Shown: in pieces, positions 34,754-42,686 of the stretch
Layout of the letters: every line of letters starts with the position of its first letter
Position numbering within the stretch: position 1 is the stretch's first letter
The notes under the pieces: generated by a model
What the model was told of the DNA's origin: nothing
What the model saw: only the letters and a program-made list of their open reading frames with translations
The model's database searches: none
Assembly (NCBI GenBank): GCA_964503335.1
Contig: CAZCZZ010000003.1
Span: 1-64,000 of the forward strand
Direction: 5' to 3'
Length of the DNA: 64,000 nucleotides
Source of the DNA: CAZCZZ01 sp964503335
GTDB taxonomy: Bacteria; Verrucomicrobiota; Kiritimatiellia; CAIVKH01
Translations under genes and position numbers: made by a program

Positions 34754-36937
34754 TCATGGATCCAGTCTGGCCTTGACGCGATATCTCCGCTCGGATCCGC
34801 CTCCCGGATCGGTTACCGACGACTCCACATTGCTTCCCGCAGCGTTGGTTACGATGGGCAACCAGACACCAGCCACGAGGTCCGTGCTTGCCTCCAAGGT
34901 GTAGAGCCGTCCTGTCATGGAAGGAAAGAATACCCGGATCGGAGGAACTGTGATCGCTGTGGCAGCAAGATAGGAAAGTCCATTTGTCGGGTTGGTTCCC
35001 GAGATGTACTCGTCAATATTGAGAAATCCATCGCCGTCCGGGTCCAGGAAGGTGTCGAGGAAGATGGGGTCCGACGGGGGAAACCCGTAAAGCGTCTCCC
35101 AGTCGTTTGGCAGTTGATCCCCGTCTATGTCCGGATCGCACGCGTTGTCGATGTTGTCCGAGTCAAAGTCAGCGCCTGAATTGAAGTTCGTGGGACAACT
35201 GTCGCAGGCGTCGCCGAAGGTGTCGTTGTCCAGATCGGATTGAGACGGATTGGCCGTGCCGGGACAATTGTCGCATGCATCGCCAAACCCGTCGTTGTCA
35301 CCATCGGCGCTCGGGAATGGGTCCGATGGGCAGTTGTCGCACACGTCCCCCAGCCCATCGTTGTCAAAATCCACCTGGGATGAGTTTGAATTCGTCGGGC
35401 AGTTGTCGCACGCATCGCCCCTGCTATCCCCGTCGCCATTCTCCTGTCCGGGGTTCGAAGAATCCACACAGTTGTCGAGTACATCCGAAATCCCGTCTGC
35501 GTCCCGATCAATCTGGATGATGAACCCGTTGGTATTGTTCGCCTCATTCAGGTCGGCGACCGCACCTTTGACACGCACAAGGTTCGTGATTGCGCCGCGC
35601 GCCGCCGCATTGACCGTCGCGACAACGGTTACGGTGTCGCTACGCCCGACATAATAGTTACTGAAGATACAGACTACGGTTCCGGTCGCATGAAAGCACG
35701 TGCCCGATGGTGAGAATGCGGAGAAGAACGTCGTGTTGGTGTCCAGCGTATCGGTCAGCGTAACAGGCGAGACGGCATCCGGCCCCGAATTCGTAACCAC
35801 CATGGTGTACGACACCTGGTTTCCAGGTGAGACGACGAGTGGCGTCCCGGTCTTCGTGACACCGAGATCGGCCTGCGACACGCGATAGACACCTACTCCG
35901 CCAGCCACACCGCCTGCGGCGAGATACCTCCCGGACCTCGACCACCGCACCGCAAGCACGTTCGCACCCGAGTGGGTTTCACCAAGCAGCTCCATCGTTT
36001 CCGTTTGAAGGTCGAACCGGAACTCGCGGATCTCTGTATGCGCGCCGCTGACAAGTCCCACGGCGAGGAGATTGCCTACGGGCGACCAGTCCACGGAGAA
36101 CACCGTGTCGCCTTCACCGACATTGGCCGTGGTCAGATGAGTAAAGGCATTATTCGTGGGAGTGAATTTGAAGATGCGGATTGTTTCGGACATGGATACG
36201 CCATTCAAGCCGACGGCCACGTAACGGTTCGATGGATGCCATGCGACGGCCAGTCCCGCACTGCTAAGGAAGGTTTCGCCCGCCTTCTTCGTTAGTACGC
36301 CGCCGCCCAGGCCATAGACCTCTACTTCGTCGGCATCGATCTCAAGCCCCACTGCAAGGTTCGACCCGTTCTGGGCCCACTCAAGCGCGTTCGACTGCAC
36401 GTCGCGAGAGCCGCTCATGTTGAGCGAGGTAAGCGCTGTGACTGAGCCGGGTGAATAGGTGTAACGTCGGATCTCTGCTGCGCTGTCGTCCGTCCCCACC
36501 GCAAACTCATTCTCGTTGGATCGCCAGGCCAATGCCTGCGCCGCCGTTCCCAGTTCGATGAAGTTGGTGGATGTAAACCTGGCGTCTGCTGAATTGACCG
36601 CATATACGCGCATGTCGGCGCCCGTCAAGCTCGAGTCATGACCAACCGCCAGGTAGTACTGCTGTCCGTGCCAGCGGGTGCAGATCGCGTCGACATTCAG
36701 GTCGAGGTCCACCGAATTGGTGACAGGTATGCTGTTCGTCCGGAACTTCAGGATGTTCAGCTGATCCTTCGCCGCCGCATACGCCGACGCAGTGGAAATG
36801 AACGTATCGTTGGGCGACCAGTCGAGGCTGTTGACATCGCCGCCCACATCATTCGTGGCAACCTGAACAAGGACTCCCTCGCAGGCCAAGGGGTATCCCA
36901 TCAACAAGATGGCCGCACAAATCGGAACTCGCTTCAC
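34754..36937 (-). CDS. secreted WD40-like/DUF11/thrombospondin-3 protein
   Basis: A 727-residue exported protein. With a GTG start at 36937 the N-terminus is a plausible signal peptide (KRVPICAAILLMGYPLACEG); the open frame also runs to 37027 but would then overlap dinG. Then come WD40-like beta-propeller repeats (VNSLDWSPNDTFISTAS, VFSVDWSPVGNLLAVGL, VLAVRWSRSGRYLAAGG), a DUF11 conserved repeat domain (VSYTMVVTNSGPDAVSPV) and true thrombospondin-3 calcium repeats with cysteines (DNCPTNSNSSQVDFDNDGLGD and several more). The C-terminus, TGRLYTLEASTDLVAGVW, resembles the end of the giant subtilase. Extracellular adhesion or matrix function is likely; nothing more specific. Confidence 0.82.
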   Translation of the reverse strand: MKRVPICAAILLMGYPLACEGVLVQVATNDVGGDVNSLDWSPNDTFISTASAYAAAKDQLNILKFRTNSIPVTNSVDLDLNVDAICTRWHGQQYYLAVGHDSSLTGADMRVYAVNSADARFTSTNFIELGTAAQALAWRSNENEFAVGTDDSAAEIRRYTYSPGSVTALTSLNMSGSRDVQSNALEWAQNGSNLAVGLEIDADEVEVYGLGGGVLTKKAGETFLSSAGLAVAWHPSNRYVAVGLNGVSMSETIRIFKFTPTNNAFTHLTTANVGEGDTVFSVDWSPVGNLLAVGLVSGAHTEIREFRFDLQTETMELLGETHSGANVLAVRWSRSGRYLAAGGVAGGVGVYRVSQADLGVTKTGTPLVVSPGNQVSYTMVVTNSGPDAVSPVTLTDTLDTNTTFFSAFSPSGTCFHATGTVVCIFSNYYVGRSDTVTVVATVNAAARGAITNLVRVKGAVADLNEANNTNGFIIQIDRDADGISDVLDNCVDSSNPGQENGDGDSRGDACDNCPTNSNSSQVDFDNDGLGDVCDNCPSDPFPSADGDNDGFGDACDNCPGTANPSQSDLDNDTFGDACDSCPTNFNSGADFDSDNIDNACDPDIDGDQLPNDWETLYGFPPSDPIFLDTFLDPDGDGFLNIDEYISGTNPTNGLSYLAATAITVPPIRVFFPSMTGRLYTLEASTDLVAGVWLPIVTNAAGSNVESSVTDPGGGSERRYRVKARLDP

Positions 36938-37001
36938 CTTGGAATCATGCGGAAATCCAGCGAGGGTGTCGATTCCGAACGACAGAACTAACAAAGGCTT
37001 G

Positions 37002-39011
37002 TCAGATATCCACGACTTCGACTTCACACTCGGGAAGCGAAGCGAAGAACTGCTTGCCGTACCACTTGGTCCGGATGCGGGGGTCGAGCACGACGACGAT
37101 GCCCTTGTCGGTCGATGACCGGATCAAGCGACCGACACCCTGCCGAAACTTGAGGATCGCCTCCGGCAGGCTGTAGTCGCGGAACGGGTCACCGCCCTTG
37201 GACTTGATCCTGTCCATCCGCGCCTTCACAATCGGCTCATCCGGCACGGCGAACGGCAATCGCGTGATGATGACGTTGCTTAACGCGTCGCCCCGCACAT
37301 CGACACCCATCCAGAAGCTGTCGAGGCCGAAAAGGACCGAGCCCTCGCGCTCCTTGAATTGCTCCACCATCCGGTGACGCGACAGGCCTTCGCCCTGCAC
37401 ATAGAGTGGATAGTCTTTCGCCGCAAAGTAGTCCCTCAGCGTCTCTGCGGCCTTCTTCATCGCGCGGTCGCTGGTGAAGAGTACGAACGCCGAACCCTTG
37501 GTCATATCGACAAAGTGCTTGATCGCATGGGCGGAAGCGTCGGCGTAGGCCGCAGTGTCGTTGGGATCCGGCATGCTCGACGGAATGAGGATGCGCATCT
37601 GCCGGCCGAAGTCGAAGGGAGACCCGACGCTCAGCGTCTCGGCATCCCGCGCTCCGATCCTTTCCTGGAAGTACGAGAGTTCGCCGCCGACAGCCAACGT
37701 CGCGCTCGTGAGCACGACGGACGGGATGATCTCGAACAGCGTCGACTCCAAGGCGTCGCCGACTTCGATTGGCGCGGAATGAAGAACCACCTGCTTGCGG
37801 CGCTGCCCCGTCGTGTCGACCCAGTACACCTGGTCCGGAAGTGTCTGCCGCAGGAAGGCATCCAGATCATCCCTCATCTTGTTGCCGCGAATTCGGGCAG
37901 AGTTCAGCTCAGCTTTGGTATCCTCATCCTCGATGTCCTCCACCATTTCCTTCAACTGCCGGGAGAGCTGTCCCATCAGCGTTGGAACCTGTGTCTCAAT
38001 CGGAGGCGGACCCGACACCATGTGCTGGACTTTGTCGCGTCCCAGGCCGGCCCACGTCCGAATGTCCACAAAGAGCCGCTCCACGCCCTCCCACAGCTGC
38101 GTCGCGATATGCGCCGCGTCGCCTTTCTTCAGATGGGCCAGGATCCCCTTCCCCGTGTCGGCGACATACAACCGCTTAAGCCAGTGCTCGAACATGTATT
38201 GTGAAAGACGCAACCCGAGATGGTCGCTGGCGACGTTCTCCACCTGGTGCGCTTCGTCCAGCACGACGGCCGAATACTCGGGGAGCAAATTGACACCCTG
38301 CACGCGAAGGGCCAGGTCGGAGAAGTACAAGTGATGGTTCACCACCAGCAGGTCGGCGGTCTGCATCTGCGCACGCGCTTTCATATAGAAGCAGCGGCTG
38401 AACTCGGGACACTTCTGGAACATGCAGTTGCCGTGTTCGACACAGACCGAGCCCCATACATCGGGCGATGGCTGCTCCTGCATCTCCTGCACGCTCCCGT
38501 CCAACGTGCGTTCGGCCCACGAGCGAATATCTTCAAGGTCGCGCTCTTCCTGCTTCTTGAAAAGCTCCGGCGCCATGTGGTTTGTGCGCGCCAGCCGGCG
38601 CAAACAGAGGTAGTTGCTCATGCCCTTCACGAGCACGGCCTTGACATCAAGCGCCCCGATTTTCCGGAGGAAAGGTATGTCCTTATGGATGAGCTGTTCC
38701 TGCAGGCTGATGGTGTGCGTCGCGACGACGACCTGCGTCTTCGTCTTGCGCGCATGCAGGATCAACGGGATCAGGTAAGCGAAGCTCTTCCCCACCCCAG
38801 TCCCCGCTTCGACTGCCAGATGACGCCCGCCCTCCAGCGCTTGCACGACGGCAAGGGCCATTTCCAGTTGCTGTGGTCGTGTTTCGTATTCGAATCCAGC
38901 GACCCGTCCCGCTTCTTCCAATACGCCGCCCGGCTTGAAGAAGTCATGCACCTGGTCGCGCAAGGGCACACCGGGTGTACTGTCGATCGGATCTGTGCGA
39001 GGAGCAATCAA
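37002..39011 (-). CDS. dinG: DinG-family ATP-dependent DNA helicase
   Basis: A 669-residue superfamily 2 helicase of the XPD/DinG group. It shows Walker A (EAGTGVGKSFAYLIP), four cysteines of the iron-sulphur cluster (LCLRRL, then CVEHGNCMFQKCPEFSRC), the DEAH box (VVLDEAHQVENVA) and motif VI (QGVGRLIRS). Such enzymes unwind DNA with 5'-3' polarity and help with replication and R-loop problems. The start is uncertain: a TTG at 39011 or a downstream GTG at 38969. It lies between the exosortase genes and the secreted-protein genes in the same direction. Confidence 0.9.
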   Translation of the reverse strand: MIAPRTDPIDSTPGVPLRDQVHDFFKPGGVLEEAGRVAGFEYETRPQQLEMALAVVQALEGGRHLAVEAGTGVGKSFAYLIPLILHARKTKTQVVVATHTISLQEQLIHKDIPFLRKIGALDVKAVLVKGMSNYLCLRRLARTNHMAPELFKKQEERDLEDIRSWAERTLDGSVQEMQEQPSPDVWGSVCVEHGNCMFQKCPEFSRCFYMKARAQMQTADLLVVNHHLYFSDLALRVQGVNLLPEYSAVVLDEAHQVENVASDHLGLRLSQYMFEHWLKRLYVADTGKGILAHLKKGDAAHIATQLWEGVERLFVDIRTWAGLGRDKVQHMVSGPPPIETQVPTLMGQLSRQLKEMVEDIEDEDTKAELNSARIRGNKMRDDLDAFLRQTLPDQVYWVDTTGQRRKQVVLHSAPIEVGDALESTLFEIIPSVVLTSATLAVGGELSYFQERIGARDAETLSVGSPFDFGRQMRILIPSSMPDPNDTAAYADASAHAIKHFVDMTKGSAFVLFTSDRAMKKAAETLRDYFAAKDYPLYVQGEGLSRHRMVEQFKEREGSVLFGLDSFWMGVDVRGDALSNVIITRLPFAVPDEPIVKARMDRIKSKGGDPFRDYSLPEAILKFRQGVGRLIRSSTDKGIVVVLDPRIRTKWYGKQFFASLPECEVEVVDI

Positions 39012-39062
39012 GGCGCGAAACCATCGCAGCGGATTGGAATCCGGTCAACGTAGGAGTGAGGA

Positions 39063-39713
39063 TCAGGTCGACTTGCCGGTCGTGTCATCGCGCTTCAGCC
39101 CGACGGGCAGTGCATAGCCGACCAATCCGGCAATGACCGCCATGAAGAGTCGACCACCGCCGTCCATAAACGCCTTGAGCCACTGCACCACTTGGTACCA
39201 TTGCTCCACGTGCTGGAACGCGGCCTTGTTGGCATCGGTGGGTGCCATGGCCATGCCGGGCAGCCATTCCGTTCCAATGACCCGCAAGGCCGTTGTCTGC
39301 GACTCGGCTGCAAGGTCAATGGATGCCACGAACGCCGCGGCAAGCAGGATCACAGGCAAGGCAAGGAGCCGCCTGCGGACACGCACAGCGGGTGCAGCCC
39401 AGATCGCCACGGCAATCATCAGGACGTTCAGAGTCTGTCCCCCATGCTTCTGCCATGTAACAGGCAACGGGGGAAGCTCCTTGCCGCTTGCGTGCGTCAT
39501 CTCGACGTGAAGCCTGCCCTGCAACTCGATCATGGCATCATCGCTGCTGACCTTCATCGCATCGATATAGGGACAGCTCGCATCCGCGACATAGGCGACG
39601 AAGGGCTCGACTGCGTTCAGCCAGAGACCGGGCCACGTAAACAAGAGCCCCGCGCAAACGACGTACGCAACAACCATTCGCACCAACATGAGGATCACGG
39701 GACGCGGTTTCAC
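39063..39713 (-). CDS. exosortase H-associated membrane protein
   Basis: A 216-residue membrane protein, likely with three to five hydrophobic segments (residues 8-28, about 85-105, about 108-130, and the C-terminal GRLFMAVIAGLVGYALPVGL), separated by an extracytoplasmic loop holding PYIDAMKVSSDDAMIEL. It resembles the XrtH-associated membrane protein family always found next to exosortase H. The start is a GTG at 39713 that overlaps the xrtH stop (GTGA), showing coupled translation. It presumably assists the sorting enzyme; its molecular role is unknown. Confidence 0.8.
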   Translation of the reverse strand: MKPRPVILMLVRMVVAYVVCAGLLFTWPGLWLNAVEPFVAYVADASCPYIDAMKVSSDDAMIELQGRLHVEMTHASGKELPPLPVTWQKHGGQTLNVLMIAVAIWAAPAVRVRRRLLALPVILLAAAFVASIDLAAESQTTALRVIGTEWLPGMAMAPTDANKAAFQHVEQWYQVVQWLKAFMDGGGRLFMAVIAGLVGYALPVGLKRDDTTGKST

Positions 39714-40261
39714 GTGGTCGGTTCCGAAGCTGCGGGTGGGGTGCGTCCGGGATCCGACCAAAGCAGCACAAACGCGGCAGCGGCCAATACGATCAGGCTC
39801 TGCCAGACCACGCCGTGGGCCGTGTCGAACCAGGACATCTTCTTCAGCCCGATATGAAATAGCGTGACGATTCGCAGGATATTGAGCGACCAGATCATCA
39901 GGGTACCCAAGGCAACCCCGGACCACCGCCTGCGCCAGGGCATCGGGAAGACCAGAAGCGCCGTAACCAGCAGAAGCCAGGCTTCCACGCCATCGCAGCC
40001 TCGCAGGATGTTCAACTCGAGCATCGGGCTCCGTATGGTCGTTTCGCCGTGATGCAACGCAACACCGGGCAGCGTAAGCTCAAGGATCCAGTAAGCCGGA
40101 ATCACCTGCATACGATGGATCATCACTTCACGGGTGACCGGGTACGTCACATTCTACAGCGTGACGGATGCTGAATAGAGCACGAGCCAACCCAGAAGCG
40201 CACACAAAAGTCGACGCGCGGGAGGCAGCGCCACACCTCGACCCGTTTCGTCCGGCTTCAT
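39710..40261 (-). pseudogene. xrtH: exosortase H, with an in-frame TAG at codon 36
   Basis: The frame from ATG 40261 encodes 183 codons, interrupted by a TAG at 40156-40154. Before it is a short basic N-terminus and one hydrophobic helix (LLCALLGWLVLYSASVTL); after it come the remaining membrane helices with the predicted catalytic Cys89 (RGCDGVEAW), Arg130 (SLNILRIV) and His149 (DTAHGVVW). Exosortases cleave and anchor proteins with C-terminal sorting signals. A GTG two codons after the TAG (40150) could give a 146-residue product lacking the first helix. The likely lost codon is CAG (Gln). Confidence 0.8.
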
Positions 40262-40301
40262 AGGCAAATCATTAAGCTCTCGATGGAGAGCCCACAGGGA
40301 G

Positions 40302-40376
40302 TGGAGCGGGAGAAGGGATTTGAACCCTCGACATTCACCTTGGCAAGGTGACGCTCTACCACTGAGCTACTCCCGC
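40302..40376 (-). tRNA. tRNA-Gly (anticodon GCC)
   Basis: On the minus strand the acceptor stem GCGGGAG pairs with CTCCCGC, the D arm is GCTC...GAGC, the anticodon arm TCACC-TTGCCAA-GGTGA exposes GCC, and the T arm is GAGGG-TTCAAAT-CCCTT. The CCA end is encoded (40304-40302). Confidence 0.97.
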
Positions 40377-40519
40377 AAAAAAGAGTGGGGCGAAATGTAG
40401 CGGGCTGGCCTCAAATGACAAGACTTTTGTGGGGGAATCCTCGAAAGCGGCTTCGTGGGGCTCTCCACGCTTCATGGGCTTGAATCTGCGACCCGGTTGA
40501 GGAATGCTGCTTCCCTGTT

Positions 40520-40600
40520 GGGCGCGTGGTGAAATGGCAGACACGCAAGACTTAGGATCTTGTGCCGCAAGGCGTGGGGGTTCAAGTCCCTCCGCGCCCA
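40520..40600 (+). tRNA. tRNA-Leu (anticodon TAG)
   Basis: Acceptor GGGCGCG pairs with CGCGCCC, the anticodon arm CAAGA-CTTAGGA-TCTTG exposes TAG, and the T arm GGGGG-TTCAAGT-CCCTC is followed by the discriminator A. A short variable arm is present. CCA is not encoded (CCC follows). Confidence 0.95.
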
Positions 40601-40670
40601 CCCTTCGTCCCGATCGCACCTCGCGTCGGGACTGCGGGTGGTAAACCATATTCAGGAAGGGACAAATGCC

Positions 40671-41228
40671 GTGGTTCTAATCACACAGAGTGGACCCGAA
40701 ACACTCCCGATCGGGACACCAGTCCCCGACTTCTCGTTACCGGCGACGGACGGGAGGACGTACAGCCTTGCGTCGTTTTCAGGCAGCAAGCTGCTGGTTG
40801 TCTCCTTCACCTGCAACCATTGTCCTTATGCCAAGGCGTATGAGGATCGCTTTTCGGCGCTGGTTCGCGAGTTCTCTCCCAAGGGCGTTGCGTTCCTGGC
40901 AATCAACCCGAACGACGCCAATCGTTATCCGGATGACAGCTTCGACGCGATGAAGGCCCGCGCGAAGGAAAAGAATTTTCAGTTTCCCTACCTCTTCGAT
41001 GAGTCGCAAGCCACGGCAAGGGCTTACGGTGCAGTTTGCACCCCTCACCTCTTTGTCGCCGACCAGCAACGGAATCTGGCCTACGAGGGCCGAATCGACG
41101 ACAGCTGGAAAGATGAAGCGGCGGCAAGATCCCATGACCTTCGGAACGCCTTGGAAGCACTCCTTTGCGGGAAACCCGTGCCGGCGACCAACACGAATCC
41201 CATGGGCTGCAGCATCAAGTGGAAGTGA
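40671..41228 (+). CDS. thioredoxin-fold protein, peroxiredoxin/ResA-like
   Basis: A 185-residue thioredoxin-fold protein. It begins with PIGTPVPDFSLPATDGRTYSLASF, then has a CNHCPYAKAYEDR motif at the catalytic position of thioredoxin-like families, a CTPHLFVADQQRNLAYEGRID segment with the cis-proline, and a C-terminal GCSIKWK. The CxxCP(Y) motif suits a thiol-based redox protein rather than a standard peroxiredoxin. No signal peptide. The start is GTG 40671 with AGGAAGG upstream. It lies between two tRNA genes. Confidence 0.85.
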   Translation: MVLITQSGPETLPIGTPVPDFSLPATDGRTYSLASFSGSKLLVVSFTCNHCPYAKAYEDRFSALVREFSPKGVAFLAINPNDANRYPDDSFDAMKARAKEKNFQFPYLFDESQATARAYGAVCTPHLFVADQQRNLAYEGRIDDSWKDEAAARSHDLRNALEALLCGKPVPATNTNPMGCSIKWK

Positions 41229-41289
41229 TTGTTTCGCTTGCATTCAGGCCGCTCAACGTCTATACCGACCCGCTCGAAATCGTCCTCGG

Positions 41290-41365
41290 GGAAGATTAGC
41301 TCAATTGGTAGAGCATCTGACTCTTAATCAGAGGGTTGTGGGTTCGATTCCCACATCTTCCACCA
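41290..41365 (+). tRNA. tRNA-Lys (anticodon CTT)
   Basis: Acceptor GGAAGAT pairs with ATCTTCC, the D arm is GCTC...GAGC, the anticodon arm TCTGA-CTCTTAA-TCAGA exposes CTT, and the T arm GTGGG-TTCGATT-CCCAC is intact. CCA is encoded at 41363-41365. Confidence 0.97.
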
Positions 41366-41474
41366 TTCGACTCGCATCCGCTCGCTCATGGCGAGGCCCT
41401 TCGACTTCCACGCGCAACTTTCTTCTCGAAGTCGGCCGCAACACTTCGCAGCATACTGTTCCAGGAGTTTCCCT

Positions 41475-42665
41475 ATGAAGACTTTGCTGTTCTTGATTCT
41501 ACTGGCGGCGCTTTCGTGTGAAGCGAATTCGGTCACGGCAAGTGACGGGCAAAACGCGCCCGTATCCATTGGCGCGGGAGTCGACCCGTCGCTGGCAAAC
41601 GAAGCCAGGGCGGCGATCTCCAGGGGCGTGAAGTGGTTGCTGGCCAAACAGAGCGAGGGCGGCTATTGGTCCAACGAGGATTTCCCCGCGCTAACGGCTC
41701 TCCCCCTCTGGGCGCTGGTCAAGAGTGGCAGCGCCCCCGAGGATTCCATCGACAAGGCCGTTGCGTACATTCAGGGCGCCGTTAACGACGACGGTTCCAT
41801 CTGCCGTGTTCCCAAGGAAACAATCAAGGGCGGTGGACTCTGCAACTACAACACGGCGCTTTGCATGGTCGCACTGCATGCGACAGGGCGACCCGAACTG
41901 ATCCCGGCGATTCAGAAGGCTCGCAGCTATGTCGCAGGTTCGCAGCACTTCGGAGACGATCTTTATCGCGGTGGAATGGGCTATGATCCGTCGACCGGTC
42001 GTCCCTACGCAGACCTATCGAATTCGTATCTCGCGTATGAAGCGATGCGACTGACTGAAAGCGTGGAAGACCTGCGCGCCGCCGGTGACGCGCGCGCCGA
42101 TCTCGACTGGGAAGCGGCGCAGCAGTTCGTCCAGCGCGTCCAGAATCTGCCGGGTCACAACGATCAAGCATGGGCTTCGGATGCACCGGAGGAGAAGGGC
42201 GGCTTCGCCTACCGGCCCGATGCAAGCATGGCCGGCAGCGTAACCAACGAAGACGGAACCGTCCGCTTCCGTTCCTACGGCAGCATGACCTACGCAGGAC
42301 TGCTGAGCTTCATCTATGCGGAAGTTGACAGGGACGACCCGCGCGTTGCATCGGCTTTCGACTGGTCGCGCAACCACTGGACCGTTGCGGAAAATCCGGG
42401 CATGGGCAAACAGGGCCTCTACTACTTCTACAACGTCCTCTCGAAAGCCCTCGCTGCTTACGGACAGGATGTGATCGAGAAGGCAGACGGCACGAAAGTG
42501 AATTGGCGAGATGAGTTGATACGAACGTTGGTCGGGCTGCAGAAGACTGAGGCAGAAACAGGCCATGGATTCTGGGTCAACGATGAAGGCCGCTGGTGGG
42601 AATCCGATCCCGTGCTGGTCACTTCGTATTCTCTCCTTGCTCTCGAAATCGCCCTTGGCGAATAG
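41475..42665 (+). CDS. secreted prenyltransferase/squalene-oxidase repeat protein
   Basis: A 396-residue exported protein with an alpha/alpha-barrel terpenoid-cyclase-like fold. The signal peptide is KTLLFLILLAALSCEANSVTA. The QxxxGxW-type repeats are visible as LLAKQSEGGYWSNED, VNDDGSICR and GHGFWVNDEGRWW, spaced along the protein. Such proteins are abundant in planctomycetes and verrucomicrobia and usually lack the aspartates of true cyclases, so an enzymatic role is doubtful. ATG 41475 follows an AGGAG site. It is followed after 21 bases by the GH127 gene. Confidence 0.8.
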   Translation: MKTLLFLILLAALSCEANSVTASDGQNAPVSIGAGVDPSLANEARAAISRGVKWLLAKQSEGGYWSNEDFPALTALPLWALVKSGSAPEDSIDKAVAYIQGAVNDDGSICRVPKETIKGGGLCNYNTALCMVALHATGRPELIPAIQKARSYVAGSQHFGDDLYRGGMGYDPSTGRPYADLSNSYLAYEAMRLTESVEDLRAAGDARADLDWEAAQQFVQRVQNLPGHNDQAWASDAPEEKGGFAYRPDASMAGSVTNEDGTVRFRSYGSMTYAGLLSFIYAEVDRDDPRVASAFDWSRNHWTVAENPGMGKQGLYYFYNVLSKALAAYGQDVIEKADGTKVNWRDELIRTLVGLQKTEAETGHGFWVNDEGRWWESDPVLVTSYSLLALEIALGE

Positions 42666-42686
42666 GCACCGGCCATCACGCGCCTC

